This document shows, in pieces, positions 52,421 through 61,617 of a stretch of DNA of 64,000 nt. Position 1 is the stretch's first letter. Each line of letters opens with the position of its first letter. Below the pieces are notes generated by a model. The model worked only from the letters and a program-made list of their open reading frames with translations, searched no databases and had not been told where the DNA came from. Both the position numbers and the translations under genes were made by a program. Source of the stretch: Bdellovibrio bacteriovorus str. Tiberius (GTDB taxonomy: Bacteria; Bdellovibrionota; Bdellovibrionia; Bdellovibrionales; Bdellovibrionaceae); assembly GCF_000317895.1 (NCBI RefSeq), contig NC_019567.1, positions 1,302,001 through 1,366,000 on the forward strand, read 5' to 3'.

Positions 52421-52679
52421 GATCCCGCAAAAAATTGCGGCCCCGGCGCAGAAGGGTTACGCCAGGGCCTAGAGGGGTCTTGTTTTTGTTTTGTTTTAAG
52501 AGAGGAGCGAGGTCACATCATGCCTTCAGCTGCCTCATAACACGAGTTAAAACCCTGTAAGATATTGATATTATTCGTTAAATAATTGTCATAAAAAAGT
52601 GAGCCCGTAAGCTTGACGAAATCAGGGTCGGACACACATTTAAATTGCTGAAAACAGCTAATTTTAAGGAGATTTAGGT

Positions 52680-54593
52680 ATGGGTAAAATTATTGGTATC
52701 GACTTAGGAACGACGAACTCATGCGTCGCGATTATGGAAGGCGGAGAGCCTAAAGTACTCGTGAACGAAGAGGGCGCTCGTACCACTCCTTCAGTTGTCG
52801 CGTACACCAAAGACGGTGACCGCTTGGTTGGTCAAATTGCCAAACGTCAGGCTGTAACCAATCCTGAGAACACAATCTATTCTGCGAAACGTTTCATCGG
52901 TCGCAGATTCGAAGAGATTTCTGAAGAAATCAAACTGGTTCCTTACACTGTTGTTGCCAAAGGCAATGACTGTGCGTTCAAGGTTCAGGGCAAAACCGCT
53001 TCTCCGGAAGAGATCGGTGCGGCGGTTCTTGCGAAACTGAAAAAAGTGGCAGAAGACTATTTGGGTGAACCGGTGACTGAAGCCGTTGTCACCGTTCCAG
53101 CTTACTTCAACGATGCGCAAAGACAGGCGACAAAAGATGCCGGTCGTATCGCTGGTTTGGAAGTAAAACGTATCATCAATGAGCCGACAGCGGCGGCATT
53201 GGCGTACGGTATGGATAAAAAGAAAGACGAAAAAATCGTTATCTACGATTTCGGTGGTGGTACGTTCGACGTTTCCATCCTGGAAGTGGGCGACGGTGTT
53301 GTTGAAGTTCGCGCGACCAACGGTGACACTCACCTGGGTGGTGACAACTTCGATACAGTGATCCTTGAGTGGCTGATCACAGAGTTCAAAAAAGATCAGG
53401 GTATTGATCTTAAGAACGACAAAATGGCTTTGCAGCGTCTGAAAGAAGCCGCTGAAAAAGCGAAGATCGAACTTTCTTCCGCTCAGGAAACTGAAATCAA
53501 TCTTCCGTTCATCACGGCGGATCAATCCGGTCCTAAGCACTTGCAGACTCGTCTGTCTCGCGCGAAATTTGACCAGATGACTGAAGATCTTGTGAAACGC
53601 TCTATGGAGCCTTGCCGTAAAGCTTTGGCCGATTCCGGTTTGAAAGCTTCTGAAATCGACGAGGTTGTCCTGGTGGGTGGTTCCACTCGTATCCCGGCGA
53701 TCCAGAAAGCCGTTAAAGACTTCTTCGGTAAAGAGCCAAACCGCTCTGTGAATCCGGATGAAGTTGTGGCGATCGGTGCCGCAGTTCAGGGTGGCGTTCT
53801 TGCCGGTGACGTGAAAGACGTTCTGTTGCTTGACGTGACTCCACTTAGCCTGGGGATTGAAACCCTGGGTGGCGTGATGACGACTTTGATCGAAAGAAAC
53901 ACGGCGATTCCTTCCAAGAAATCCCAGGTGTTCTCGACGGCTGCTGACAATCAACCTGCTGTGGACATCCACGTATTGCAGGGCGAGCGTAAAATGGCTG
54001 GCGACAACAAAACTCTGGGCCGTTTCGAATTGGTAGGCATCCCACCAGCTCCACGTGGTGTTCCGCAAGTTGAAGTTACTTTCGACATCGACGCCAACGG
54101 TATCCTGCACGTATCTGCGAAAGACATGTCTTCGGGCAAAACTCAGCAGATCAAGATCACAGCTCAGTCTGGTATGTCTGAGGACGAGATCAAACGCGCA
54201 GTGAACGATGCTGAAGGTCACGCAGAGGAAGATAAACGCAAGGCCGAGGCGGCAACACAAAGAAACAACCTCGACAACCTGGTTTATCAGACTGAAAAGC
54301 TGATCAAAGATTCCGGTGCTCAGTTGCCAGAATCTGAAGTGAAGTCTGCGAACGAAGCGGTTGCTGAAGCCAAGAAGATCCTTGAAAACAAAGCCGCTTC
54401 TGGCGACGAGTTGAAAGGTGCTTTCGAAAGACTTCAGAACCTGACGCACAAGCTGACTTCTGAGCTTTACAAAAAGCAAGGTGGCCAGCCAGGTGCTGAA
54501 GGTCAACAAGCTGATGCTGGTCAAGAAGGCGAAGCTTCTGCCAACAAAGGCGGCGACGACGTGATCGACGCTGACTACAAAGACGTAAACTAA
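52680..54593 (+). CDS. dnaK: Chaperone protein DnaK (Hsp70)
   Basis: The 637-residue protein starts [20 protein letters not shown] and has all Hsp70 signatures: [26 protein letters not shown] and [15 protein letters not shown]. The ATPase domain covers about 1-385, the substrate domain 390-510 ([16 protein letters not shown]), and the helical lid runs to a Gln/Gly-rich tail. AAGGAGATTTAGGT gives a strong ribosome site. The long leader (52421-52679) is AT-rich and has no recognised heat-shock motif. A terminator follows at 54612-54645. Confidence 0.98.
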   Translation: MGKIIGIDLGTTNSCVAIMEGGEPKVLVNEEGARTTPSVVAYTKDGDRLVGQIAKRQAVTNPENTIYSAKRFIGRRFEEISEEIKLVPYTVVAKGNDCAFKVQGKTASPEEIGAAVLAKLKKVAEDYLGEPVTEAVVTVPAYFNDAQRQATKDAGRIAGLEVKRIINEPTAAALAYGMDKKKDEKIVIYDFGGGTFDVSILEVGDGVVEVRATNGDTHLGGDNFDTVILEWLITEFKKDQGIDLKNDKMALQRLKEAAEKAKIELSSAQETEINLPFITADQSGPKHLQTRLSRAKFDQMTEDLVKRSMEPCRKALADSGLKASEIDEVVLVGGSTRIPAIQKAVKDFFGKEPNRSVNPDEVVAIGAAVQGGVLAGDVKDVLLLDVTPLSLGIETLGGVMTTLIERNTAIPSKKSQVFSTAADNQPAVDIHVLQGERKMAGDNKTLGRFELVGIPPAPRGVPQVEVTFDIDANGILHVSAKDMSSGKTQQIKITAQSGMSEDEIKRAVNDAEGHAEEDKRKAEAATQRNNLDNLVYQTEKLIKDSGAQLPESEVKSANEAVAEAKKILENKAASGDELKGAFERLQNLTHKLTSELYKKQGGQPGAEGQQADAGQEGEASANKGGDDVIDADYKDVN

Positions 54594-54611
54594 TCAGGGA
54601 TTCCTGAAACT

Positions 54612-54645
54612 AAAAAGCCGGGTTGGAAACAGCCCGGCTTTTTTT
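54612..54645. terminator. Bidirectional intrinsic terminator
   Basis: AAAAGCCGGG, then about ten loop bases, then CCCGGCTTTTTTT, between the convergent dnaK and hydrolase genes. The stem is 8-10 bp and GC-rich. Confidence 0.88.
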
Positions 54646-54656
54646 ATGTCCAAAAT

Positions 54657-55508
54657 TTACTTCACCGGAACTTTTAAGTATCGCGCGCCGTTGTCCTCAG
54701 GATCAGGCAGACGGCCTCCGCGGATGTTAACCTGAATGCTTGGCAATAACAGCTTGGGCGCAGCCAGCGTGGCATCACGTGCGGTGCGGAACTTTACGAA
54801 ATCCTCTTTCGTTGTCTGACCTTTTAGCTGAATGTTCTGGGATTTTTCTTCAGCCACCGTGGTCTGACATTTCAGTTCGCGCCCATTGGGTTGGTAATCA
54901 TGCCCAACAAAGATACGGGTTGTGTCGGGCAGGGAATAAATCTTCATCACGGATTCATAAAGTTTTTCAGCACTGCCAGCAGGGAAGTCACAGCGGCCGG
55001 TGCCGGAATCAGGCATAAACAGCGCATCACCTGAAAACAGCGCATCCTCAATAAGGTACGAAGCACACGCCGGCGTGTGCCCCGGAGTGAACAGCACGCG
55101 GATTTTCAAAGATCCGGCCTGCAGTTCCTGATTTTCTTTCAGCAGCAGATCAAAGTCCTCGCCGGTGGCGGAAAATTCCATGTTGAAGATGCCTTTAAAG
55201 GTTTTTTGCACTTCGGTGATGCGTTCGCCGATGGCGACCTTGATATCCGGGAAAAAGTTTTTAAACAGTTGCGAGCTTGAAAGGTGATCTGCATGGGCGT
55301 GGGTTTCCATGACATAATGCGGGCGCAAGTTGTTGATTTTGATGAAATCAATCACCGGCTGCATGGATTGGGTGGAAAGGGCCCCTGATGCTGCATCAAA
55401 ATCCCACACCGGATCAATCACCACGGCATCGCGGGTGTCCTGATCAAACACCACATAAGTCAGTGTCGAAGTGCCGGCATCAAAAAAATGCTGAATCTGC
55501 AGTTTCAT
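54657..55508 (-). CDS. MBL-fold hydrolase, persulfide dioxygenase-like
   Basis: From the ATG at 55508 (AAGGGA upstream) the product has 283 residues. The metal motif THAHADHLSSS, the downstream ligands in TPGHTPACASYLIED and LFSGDALFMPDSGTGRCDFP, and GHDYQPNGRE are those of the ETHE1/Blh subgroup of the glyoxalase II-like family. These enzymes oxidise glutathione persulfide to sulfite. The gene is divergent from two YeeE/YedE-type transporter genes. That neighbourhood is typical of sulfide and persulfide handling, so the assignment is well supported by context though not proven. Confidence 0.85.
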   Translation of the reverse strand: MKLQIQHFFDAGTSTLTYVVFDQDTRDAVVIDPVWDFDAASGALSTQSMQPVIDFIKINNLRPHYVMETHAHADHLSSSQLFKNFFPDIKVAIGERITEVQKTFKGIFNMEFSATGEDFDLLLKENQELQAGSLKIRVLFTPGHTPACASYLIEDALFSGDALFMPDSGTGRCDFPAGSAEKLYESVMKIYSLPDTTRIFVGHDYQPNGRELKCQTTVAEEKSQNIQLKGQTTKEDFVKFRTARDATLAAPKLLLPSIQVNIRGGRLPDPEDNGARYLKVPVK

Positions 55509-55607
55509 TCGTTTCCCTTCAAAAGCGGTGGCCATCCCAGCGAGGATAGCGTTAGGATCAGGTTCTTGGAAGGGAAATTTCCCGACCCCAAACCTGGAGG
55601 TCAACCG

Positions 55608-56033
55608 ATGGTGGACAGCATTTTAATGGCACTTCTTGGCGGCGCGCTGATCGGGGTGGCGGCTTCGATCATGCTGATTTTCAACGGCCGGGTGACCGGA
55701 ATCAGTGGCATTCTGAATGGCTTTTTAGGCGGAGTTTCTGCCGAACGCCTGTGGCGCGGGGCTTTTTTGCTGGGACTTTTGGTCGGCGGATTTTTCATGG
55801 GCCTTTTGCGGCCAGATCTGTTCCTGAACACATCGGCAAGGTCTTTGACGTTGATTGTGATAGCCGGTCTTTTTGTGGGCTTTGGCACGGTCATGGGAAG
55901 TGGCTGCACCAGTGGCCACGGGGTATGCGGGATCTCACGCTTTTCGGTTCGCTCCATCCTTGCGACAGTTGTTTTCATCGTGACCGGAATGATGGTCGCC
56001 ACGGGGCTTAAATTTTTGGCGGGAGGTCTTTAG
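55608..56033 (+). CDS. YeeE/YedE family sulfur-compound transporter, part 1
   Basis: From the ATG at 55608, preceded by TGGAGG, the product has 141 residues and about four membrane helices. GSGCTSGHGVCGISRFSVRS is the conserved Cys-containing motif of the YeeE/YedE (DUF395) family, thought to pass thiosulfate or sulfane sulfur across the inner membrane. The 3' end overlaps the GTG start of the next gene by one base. The pair forms a split transporter, as in PmpA/PmpB systems. Confidence 0.88.
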   Translation: MVDSILMALLGGALIGVAASIMLIFNGRVTGISGILNGFLGGVSAERLWRGAFLLGLLVGGFFMGLLRPDLFLNTSARSLTLIVIAGLFVGFGTVMGSGCTSGHGVCGISRFSVRSILATVVFIVTGMMVATGLKFLAGGL

Positions 56034-56470
56034 TGAAACACTATCCAAGTCAGGCCGTGATGGCCTTTGTTGCCGGAGTGATTTTTGCTGTGGGGTTGGC
56101 GCTTTCAGGCATGACTCAGCCGCAGAAAGTGATCGGTTTTTTGCAGCTGGGTGAAGGCTGGGATCCCAGTTTGATGTTTGTGATGCTTGCGGCAATTCCG
56201 GTGCACATGCTGAGCTATCGCTGGATTCGTGGACGCAGATCTCCGCTATTAGATACGCGCTGGCACATTCCTGAAACCAAGGATGTCACCAAGTCGTTAA
56301 TTGCAGGCAGTTTGCTATTCGGAATCGGCTGGGGTTTGGGCGGCTTCTGTCCGGGGCCCGCGTTAACTTCGCTGGGCGCAGGTCATTTCACGGCGGTGGT
56401 TTTTGTCGTGGCCATGCTTGCCGGAATGGGCCTGCACGCGGTGTATGTGCGCGTTTCTGGTAAGAATTAA
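56033..56470 (+). CDS. YeeE/YedE family sulfur-compound transporter, part 2
   Basis: From a GTG at 56033 the product has 145 residues and about four helices. ALSGMTQPQKVIGFLQLGEG and GIGWGLGGFCPGPALTSLGA are the half-family motifs (DUF6691-type), with the Cys in FCPGPA likely to meet the substrate. The gene is translationally coupled to part 1 through a TAGTG overlap. It presumably works with the divergent persulfide dioxygenase-like hydrolase. Confidence 0.88.
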   Translation: MKHYPSQAVMAFVAGVIFAVGLALSGMTQPQKVIGFLQLGEGWDPSLMFVMLAAIPVHMLSYRWIRGRRSPLLDTRWHIPETKDVTKSLIAGSLLFGIGWGLGGFCPGPALTSLGAGHFTAVVFVVAMLAGMGLHAVYVRVSGKN

Positions 56471-56553
56471 TTAACACTTTTAAACACTTCCCTTGGCGTT
56501 AGTGTTTGACCTCATTCTCAGTTGATTTACGATTATGTCATCGTGAGGTGAGT

Positions 56554-58491
56554 ATGCACAAAGATCTTTATCCCGTAGACGCTGAAGTCGCGAAAAACGC
56601 CCTGATCAACGAAGCAAAGTACAAAGAAATGTATGAGCGTTCGATCAAGGACAACGAAGCCTTCTGGGCCGAACAAGCTGAGCGACTGGATTGGATCAAA
56701 AAGTGGGACAAGGTCAAAGAAGTCAGTTTCAAGAAGCCTGTCAGCATCAAGTGGTACCTGGGTGGAAAGCTCAATGTTTCAGTTAACTGCGTGGATCGTC
56801 ATTTAAAAACCCGCGGCGATAAGACGGCTTTGTTGTGGGAAGCTGACAACCCATCCACACCTTCACGCAAAATCACTTACAAAGAACTGCATCTTGAGGT
56901 TTGCCGCTTTGCCAATGTCCTGAAAAAAATGGGCGTGAAAAAAGGCGACGTGGTCACGATCTATATGCCGATGATTCCGGACACGGCCGTGGCGATGCTG
57001 GCTTGTGCGCGCATCGGGGCCGTTCATTCCGTGGTGTTTGCCGGTTTTTCTCCGGATTCTATTTCGGATCGTATTTTGGACGGGCAGTGCAAATTTGTTA
57101 TCACCGGTGATGCCGGCTATCGCGGCAGCAAAGTGGTGGCGCTGAAAGAAAACATCGACAAAGCGCTGGTGAAAACACCGGACGTGGAAAAAGTTCTGGT
57201 GGTGAAATACGCTGGCACCTCTGTTGATATGAAGCCGGGCCGTGATCTTTGGTATCACGAGGAAGTAAAAACCGTCAGCGATCAGTGTGAACCAGAGCCA
57301 ATGGATGCGGAAGATCCATTGTTTATTTTGTACACGTCCGGATCCACAGGAAAACCCAAAGGCGTGATGCACACCACGGGTGGTTATCTGGTTTATGCCA
57401 GCATGACCCATCAGTATGTTTTTGATTATCACGAAAACGATATTTACTGGTGTTCAGCGGACGTGGGTTGGGTCACCGGGCACAGTTACATTGTCTATGG
57501 TCCACTGGCGAATGGCGCGACCACCTTGTTCTTTGAAGGGGTGCCGAATTATCCGACACCGTCCCGTTTCTGGGAAGTGGTTGATAAACACAAAGTTACA
57601 ATCTTCTATACTTCACCCACTGCGATTCGTTCCCTGATGCGTGAAGGGGATGGCCCGGTGAAATCCACTTCAAGAAAGTCCTTGCGCTTGTTGGGCTCTG
57701 TCGGTGAACCGATCAATCCCGAAGCTTGGGCATGGTATCACGACGTTGTCGGTGAAGGACGCTGTCCTATTGTGGATACGTGGTGGCAGACAGAAACCGG
57801 TGGTATTTTGATCACTCCGCTGCCGGGCGCGATTGCGCAAAAACCGGGTTCGGCGACCTTGCCATTCTTTGGTGTGCAGCCAAAGCTTCTGACCAACGAA
57901 GGTCAGGAAATTCAAGGGGCAGGCGAAGGCGTGCTGGTAATTGCGGATTCCTGGCCGGGCCAGATGCGCACGGTGTATCGCAACCACGAACGTTTTGAAG
58001 ACACTTATTTCTCGAACTATCCAGGATACTATTTCACCGGCGACGGCTGTCGTCGCGATCAGGACGGGTACTATTGGATCACGGGCCGCGTGGATGATGT
58101 GATTAATGTTTCCGGGCACCGCCTGGGAACGGCAGAAATTGAATCCGCGCTGGTGGCTCATCACAAGGTGGCTGAAGCCGCGGTGGTGGGATACCCGCAT
58201 GATATCAAAGGGCAGGGGATCTATGCCTTTGTAACCTTGAAGGCCGGGGAAACCGCTACGGACGAGCTTAGAAAAGAACTGATTCAGACCGTGCGTAAAG
58301 AGATCGGCCCTATTGCGACTCCGGATCTGATTCAGTGGGCGCCACGCCTGCCGAAGACCCGGTCGGGTAAGATTATGCGCCGAATCCTGCGTAAAATCGC
58401 CGAGAACCACCCGGATCAACTGGGGGATACGACAACCTTGTCAGAGCCAGCGGTGGTCCAAGAACTGGTGGACAACCGAATGAACCGGTGA
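56554..58491 (+). CDS. acs: Acetyl-CoA synthetase
   Basis: Acs makes acetyl-CoA from acetate, ATP and CoA. The 645-residue enzyme has the adenylation motifs [29 protein letters not shown] and [20 protein letters not shown], the hinge [20 protein letters not shown] and the catalytic Lys region [16 protein letters not shown], which is a target of regulatory acetylation in other bacteria. The ATG at 56554 follows GTGAGGTGAG. It allows growth on acetate released during prey lipid breakdown (inference). A small membrane protein gene follows at 58505. Confidence 0.97.
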   Translation: MHKDLYPVDAEVAKNALINEAKYKEMYERSIKDNEAFWAEQAERLDWIKKWDKVKEVSFKKPVSIKWYLGGKLNVSVNCVDRHLKTRGDKTALLWEADNPSTPSRKITYKELHLEVCRFANVLKKMGVKKGDVVTIYMPMIPDTAVAMLACARIGAVHSVVFAGFSPDSISDRILDGQCKFVITGDAGYRGSKVVALKENIDKALVKTPDVEKVLVVKYAGTSVDMKPGRDLWYHEEVKTVSDQCEPEPMDAEDPLFILYTSGSTGKPKGVMHTTGGYLVYASMTHQYVFDYHENDIYWCSADVGWVTGHSYIVYGPLANGATTLFFEGVPNYPTPSRFWEVVDKHKVTIFYTSPTAIRSLMREGDGPVKSTSRKSLRLLGSVGEPINPEAWAWYHDVVGEGRCPIVDTWWQTETGGILITPLPGAIAQKPGSATLPFFGVQPKLLTNEGQEIQGAGEGVLVIADSWPGQMRTVYRNHERFEDTYFSNYPGYYFTGDGCRRDQDGYYWITGRVDDVINVSGHRLGTAEIESALVAHHKVAEAAVVGYPHDIKGQGIYAFVTLKAGETATDELRKELIQTVRKEIGPIATPDLIQWAPRLPKTRSGKIMRRILRKIAENHPDQLGDTTTLSEPAVVQELVDNRMNR

Positions 58492-58504
58492 TAGCTTGCG
58501 CGTC

Positions 58505-59023
58505 ATGAACACACGTATGATGACCCTGATTTTGATGGTAGTTGCAGCGGCTTTCAGCCGTTTGATCCCTCATCCTTGGAACTTCACCGCGATTGGTGCG
58601 ATGGCTTTGTTTGGTGGGGCTTACTTCCCATCCAAAAAACAATCTTTGTTGATCCCGCTGGCAGCGCTGTTCATCAGTGACTTGGCTTTGGGTTTCCATA
58701 ACACCATGTTGTTTGTGTACCTGGGCTTCACTTTGGTGGTGATGCTGGGTTGGGCTTTGCGCGATCAAAGAAGCGTTTTCAAAGTGGGCACTTCCGCTTT
58801 GGTGACAAGCTCTGTGTTCTTCCTGGTTTCTAACTTCGGTGTTTGGGTGATGGGTACAATGTACGCTCCGACCTTCAACGGTCTGGTGCAGTGCCTGGTT
58901 GCTGGTATCCCTTTCTTTGACAACCAGATTTACGGAGACTTGTTCTTCTCTGGTTTGTTGTTCGGTGGCTATGAAGCCGTCAAAAAATACGCGCCTGAAT
59001 TCGTGGGCGCGGCTGTAAAATAA
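58505..59023 (+). CDS. DUF6580-like membrane protein, possible transporter S-component
   Basis: From the ATG at 58505 the product has 172 residues and five or six hydrophobic helices. FSRLIPHPWNFTAIGAMALF followed by GGAYFPSKKQSLLIPLAALF, then FISDLALGFH, is the signature of a small family related in layout to ECF transporter substrate-binding subunits. Substrate unknown. A TTG three codons upstream is an alternative start. It lies between acs and dus on the same strand, with nine bases to dus, so cotranscription is likely. Confidence 0.8.
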   Translation: MNTRMMTLILMVVAAAFSRLIPHPWNFTAIGAMALFGGAYFPSKKQSLLIPLAALFISDLALGFHNTMLFVYLGFTLVVMLGWALRDQRSVFKVGTSALVTSSVFFLVSNFGVWVMGTMYAPTFNGLVQCLVAGIPFFDNQIYGDLFFSGLLFGGYEAVKKYAPEFVGAAVK

Positions 59024-59031
59024 ATAAACCA

Positions 59032-60090
59032 GTGAAACTGGGTCTGCATCGTCCGGTTCTGGACGGTAAAGTGAACTTCCCGTTGTGTCTGGCCCCGATG
59101 GTGGGCCTGACTCACGTGGCTTTGCGCGAAGTCATGCGCGACTATCTTCCGGCGGATGCTTACACCATCTGGCCGACCGAGATGCTGAACTCCCGCCGTA
59201 TTCCTGGCGAAAATCTGCAAACAACTCCTGAAACCATGCGCGCGGCTTACGAGCCGGGCCTGGTTCCTCAAATTCTGGGTAACGAAGAAGACGCCATCAC
59301 CGAAAGTGTGAAACGTCTGGTGGAATGGGGTGCGGAAGCCATCGACATCAACATGGGCTGTCCGGTACAAAAAGCTTTGAAGCACAATTACGGTGTGGCG
59401 TTGATGGGGGATCCGGCGTATGCCGCCGAAGTGGTGCGCATGACCGTCAAAAATTCCACGGTGCCTGTCAGTGTAAAACTGCGCGCCGTGGGCAGCACCA
59501 AAGAGTTCGACGAACTATTGACGTTTGTTTCGGGGCTTCGCAACTCGGGCGCGGCCTGGGTGTGTCTGCATCCCAGAACAGCGGCGCAAAAACGCCGGGG
59601 CGCTGCGGACTGGGAACAGATCAAACAACTGCATAAGGCCGTCGACTTTCCGGTCATTGGTAACGGAGATGTTCAGACAGTGGAAGACGCCATCAACATG
59701 CTGAAAGAAACCGGCTGTGATATGGCGATGGCGGGTCGTGGCCTTGCTGCTCGTCCGTGGATGATGTGGCAGTTGGGTGAAGAGCTGGGCTTTGCTGCTC
59801 CGGCTGGTAAAGAGGGCCAGAAGGCTCCACGCACGTCTGAAGAAGAGGGCGCTGAATACGGTAAATGTCTTTTGAAACTGATTGAACGCTGTCGTTTTTA
59901 TTTTGGTGATGATCTGGCGATGCGCAAAGTGCGTTTCTATGTGCGCACGACAAGTGTGTGGCTGCCATTTGGTAACACGCTGGTTGGTGTTTGCGCCAAA
60001 GCCCGCACGGCGGATGAAATGGTCGAAGGGGTTGCAAAGTTCTTCGAAGGCTCCGTCGAGATGAGTCTGCGCACGGAGCTTCGACAGTAA
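59032..60090 (+). CDS. tRNA-dihydrouridine synthase family protein
   Basis: The 352-residue product, from a GTG start, has the Dus fold: FMN site in LAPMVGLTHVALREVM, substrate-binding segment NMGCPVQKALKHNYGVAL with the catalytic Cys of MGCP, then KLRAVGS, CLHPRTAAQKRRG, GNGDVQT and MAGRGLAARPWMMWQ. It reduces uridine in tRNA D-loops using NADPH and FMN. The subfamily (DusA, B or C) cannot be fixed by eye. It is the last gene of a plus-strand run from acs. Confidence 0.93.
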   Translation: MKLGLHRPVLDGKVNFPLCLAPMVGLTHVALREVMRDYLPADAYTIWPTEMLNSRRIPGENLQTTPETMRAAYEPGLVPQILGNEEDAITESVKRLVEWGAEAIDINMGCPVQKALKHNYGVALMGDPAYAAEVVRMTVKNSTVPVSVKLRAVGSTKEFDELLTFVSGLRNSGAAWVCLHPRTAAQKRRGAADWEQIKQLHKAVDFPVIGNGDVQTVEDAINMLKETGCDMAMAGRGLAARPWMMWQLGEELGFAAPAGKEGQKAPRTSEEEGAEYGKCLLKLIERCRFYFGDDLAMRKVRFYVRTTSVWLPFGNTLVGVCAKARTADEMVEGVAKFFEGSVEMSLRTELRQ

Positions 60091-60093
60091 TTC

Positions 60094-60519
60094 TTACGGA
60101 CGCCCTGGGAATGGCGGCGTCGGTGGACGAGGGATGTTTCTGAACGGATCTTCCTCACCCCAGGCAGACACCTGCACTTTATAATTCTTGTCAGAAGTCC
60201 ATACTTTCAAAGTTCCGCTGGCAGGGCCCGGGAACGTATTCCAGTAAGTCACAAAGATTTTGCAGGCTTTGCCCGGAACAAGCTCTTTCGGGCAGTTGTC
60301 CTGAGCGCTGAAACCCATACCAGAAATATCCCAAACAATTTTAGTCAGGTTTTTTTCGCCGGTGTTTTTCAATTCCAGTGAACCACGAGTCACACCGTTG
60401 TAAGGTGCGCGGCCCAAAGACATATAGATGATTTCATCCTGAGGGATGGCGGCATCGATGACTTCCGCTTGTGCGGCAAATCCGGTGAACAGTAAAGCAG
60501 TCAGTACCAAAAGCTTCAT
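60094..60519 (-). CDS. Secreted protein with choice-of-anchor-D-like domain
   Basis: From the ATG at 60519 (AAAGGAG upstream) the product has 141 residues with a signal peptide MKLLVLTALLFTGFAAQA. The beta-rich body reads GSLELKNTGEKNLTKIVWDI, DNCPKELVPGKACKIFVTYW and GTLKVWTSDKNYKVQVSAWG, the pattern of ASH/choice-of-anchor-D Ig-like domains. Two Cys of NCPKELVPGKAC probably pair. A Pro-rich tail ends the protein. It is exported, with no enzymatic motif. Confidence 0.8.
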   Translation of the reverse strand: MKLLVLTALLFTGFAAQAEVIDAAIPQDEIIYMSLGRAPYNGVTRGSLELKNTGEKNLTKIVWDISGMGFSAQDNCPKELVPGKACKIFVTYWNTFPGPASGTLKVWTSDKNYKVQVSAWGEEDPFRNIPRPPTPPFPGRP

Positions 60520-60557
60520 GAGGACTCCTTTTATTAACTTTATCAAGTGAAAGGGGC

Positions 60558-60812
60558 TTACTCTGCCAGCATGGGCATCAGTTTGCCTTCTTCATCCAAA
60601 GCTTTCAAATCCGTGTAACCACCGATCAGTTTGCCATTGATCATGATGATAGGGACGGTTCTCCAGCCGGTTTCGTTTTTGATTTTTTCAATCTCTTCAG
60701 GTTTGTCGGTCAGATCGACGATATCAAAGGCAATGCCTTTGTCTTCCATAAAGTGGATCGCGCGATCGCAATAAGGACACGGGTTTTTCTTGTAGATTAA
60801 TACTTTTGCCAT
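60558..60812 (-). CDS. Glutaredoxin
   Basis: The 84-residue protein has the dithiol active site CPYC in YKKNPCPYCDRAIHFMED, then TVPIIMINGKLIGGYTDLKA with the cis-Pro and GG motif. It reduces disulfides with glutathione. Starting at 60812 gives the standard glutaredoxin N-terminus MAKVLIYKK; an upstream in-frame start adds 14 unrelated residues. It is of the GrxC type and divergent from the methyltransferase gene. Confidence 0.95.
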   Translation of the reverse strand: MAKVLIYKKNPCPYCDRAIHFMEDKGIAFDIVDLTDKPEEIEKIKNETGWRTVPIIMINGKLIGGYTDLKALDEEGKLMPMLAE

Positions 60813-60859
60813 AATTCTTTTTGACATAGCTGGGTGGGGGAGACAAGGTTTCATCTAAG

Positions 60860-61516
60860 ATGAACTGCCTGCTCTGTCATTCACCTCATTCAGCGCCCTT
60901 CAAAGTGGATAAAAAGCCTGTCCGCAGCTATTTTCATTGCGCAGAGTGTGATTTGATCTTTATGGATCCCGCAGAGCGTCTTGGCCCGCAGGAAGAAAAA
61001 GCGCGTTACGACGAACATGACAATTCTCCGACGCCGGCTTATCTGGCTTTCTTCGAACCCCTGATCAGTGGCATCGAACAGCACTTCAAAGCTGCCGGTG
61101 TGATGAATCAGCCGCTGACATCTTTGGATTTCGGTTGTGGTCCCACTGCAGTTCTGTCGCAGCTGCTGACGATGCGTGGATTTAAAACTCACGATTACGA
61201 TTTGTACTATCGTCCGAATCAGGATGAACTTCGGAAGACTTATCATCTGGTGACTAGCACCGAAGTGTGGGAGCACTTGTATAGTCCTCGTACCGAAATC
61301 GAACGAATGCTGCGCCTTTTGAAGCCCGGAGGACTGCTTGGAGTGATGACTTCCGGTCATCGTGGTGAAGCTGTCTTCCATGATTGGCACTATCGCCGGG
61401 ATACGACTCACGTCGTATTTTTCTCAGAGCAGACCATGAACTGGATTGCCCAGACTTATAAAATGCAGTTGATAAAATCCCGAAGCCCGTACTGGATATT
61501 CCAGAAATTGTTCTAG
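60860..61516 (+). CDS. Class I SAM-dependent methyltransferase with zinc-binding N-terminus
   Basis: The 218-residue protein has an N-terminal four-Cys knuckle (MNCLLCHSP and FHCAECDLIF), then the SAM-binding motif LDFGCGPTAVLSQLLTMRG and the downstream SPRTEIERMLRLLKPGGLLG typical of small-molecule methyltransferases. HDWHYRRDTTHVVFFSEQTM is a further conserved segment. The substrate is unknown. Similar proteins in deltaproteobacteria stand alone. Confidence 0.9.
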   Translation: MNCLLCHSPHSAPFKVDKKPVRSYFHCAECDLIFMDPAERLGPQEEKARYDEHDNSPTPAYLAFFEPLISGIEQHFKAAGVMNQPLTSLDFGCGPTAVLSQLLTMRGFKTHDYDLYYRPNQDELRKTYHLVTSTEVWEHLYSPRTEIERMLRLLKPGGLLGVMTSGHRGEAVFHDWHYRRDTTHVVFFSEQTMNWIAQTYKMQLIKSRSPYWIFQKLF

Positions 61517-61617
61517 CCTTAACGGGTGATACAATAGTTGCCGACTCAAAATGAGAATTTTTTGATCGGCTTTTGACCAAAGACCCATATTCCGAAGAGT
61601 TAGGTGAGGAATATGAG

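Noticed and set aside
52421-52679. Heat-shock regulatory element (CIRCE or sigma-32 promoter) before dnaK
   Set aside because: Neither TTAGCACTC...GAGTGCTAA nor CTTGAA/CCCCAT was found. TTGACG at 52614 has no convincing -10 box.
52791-54524. 577-codon minus-strand open frame
   Set aside because: Antisense to dnaK with reverse-image composition (Phe, Arg and Ser rich); no motif.
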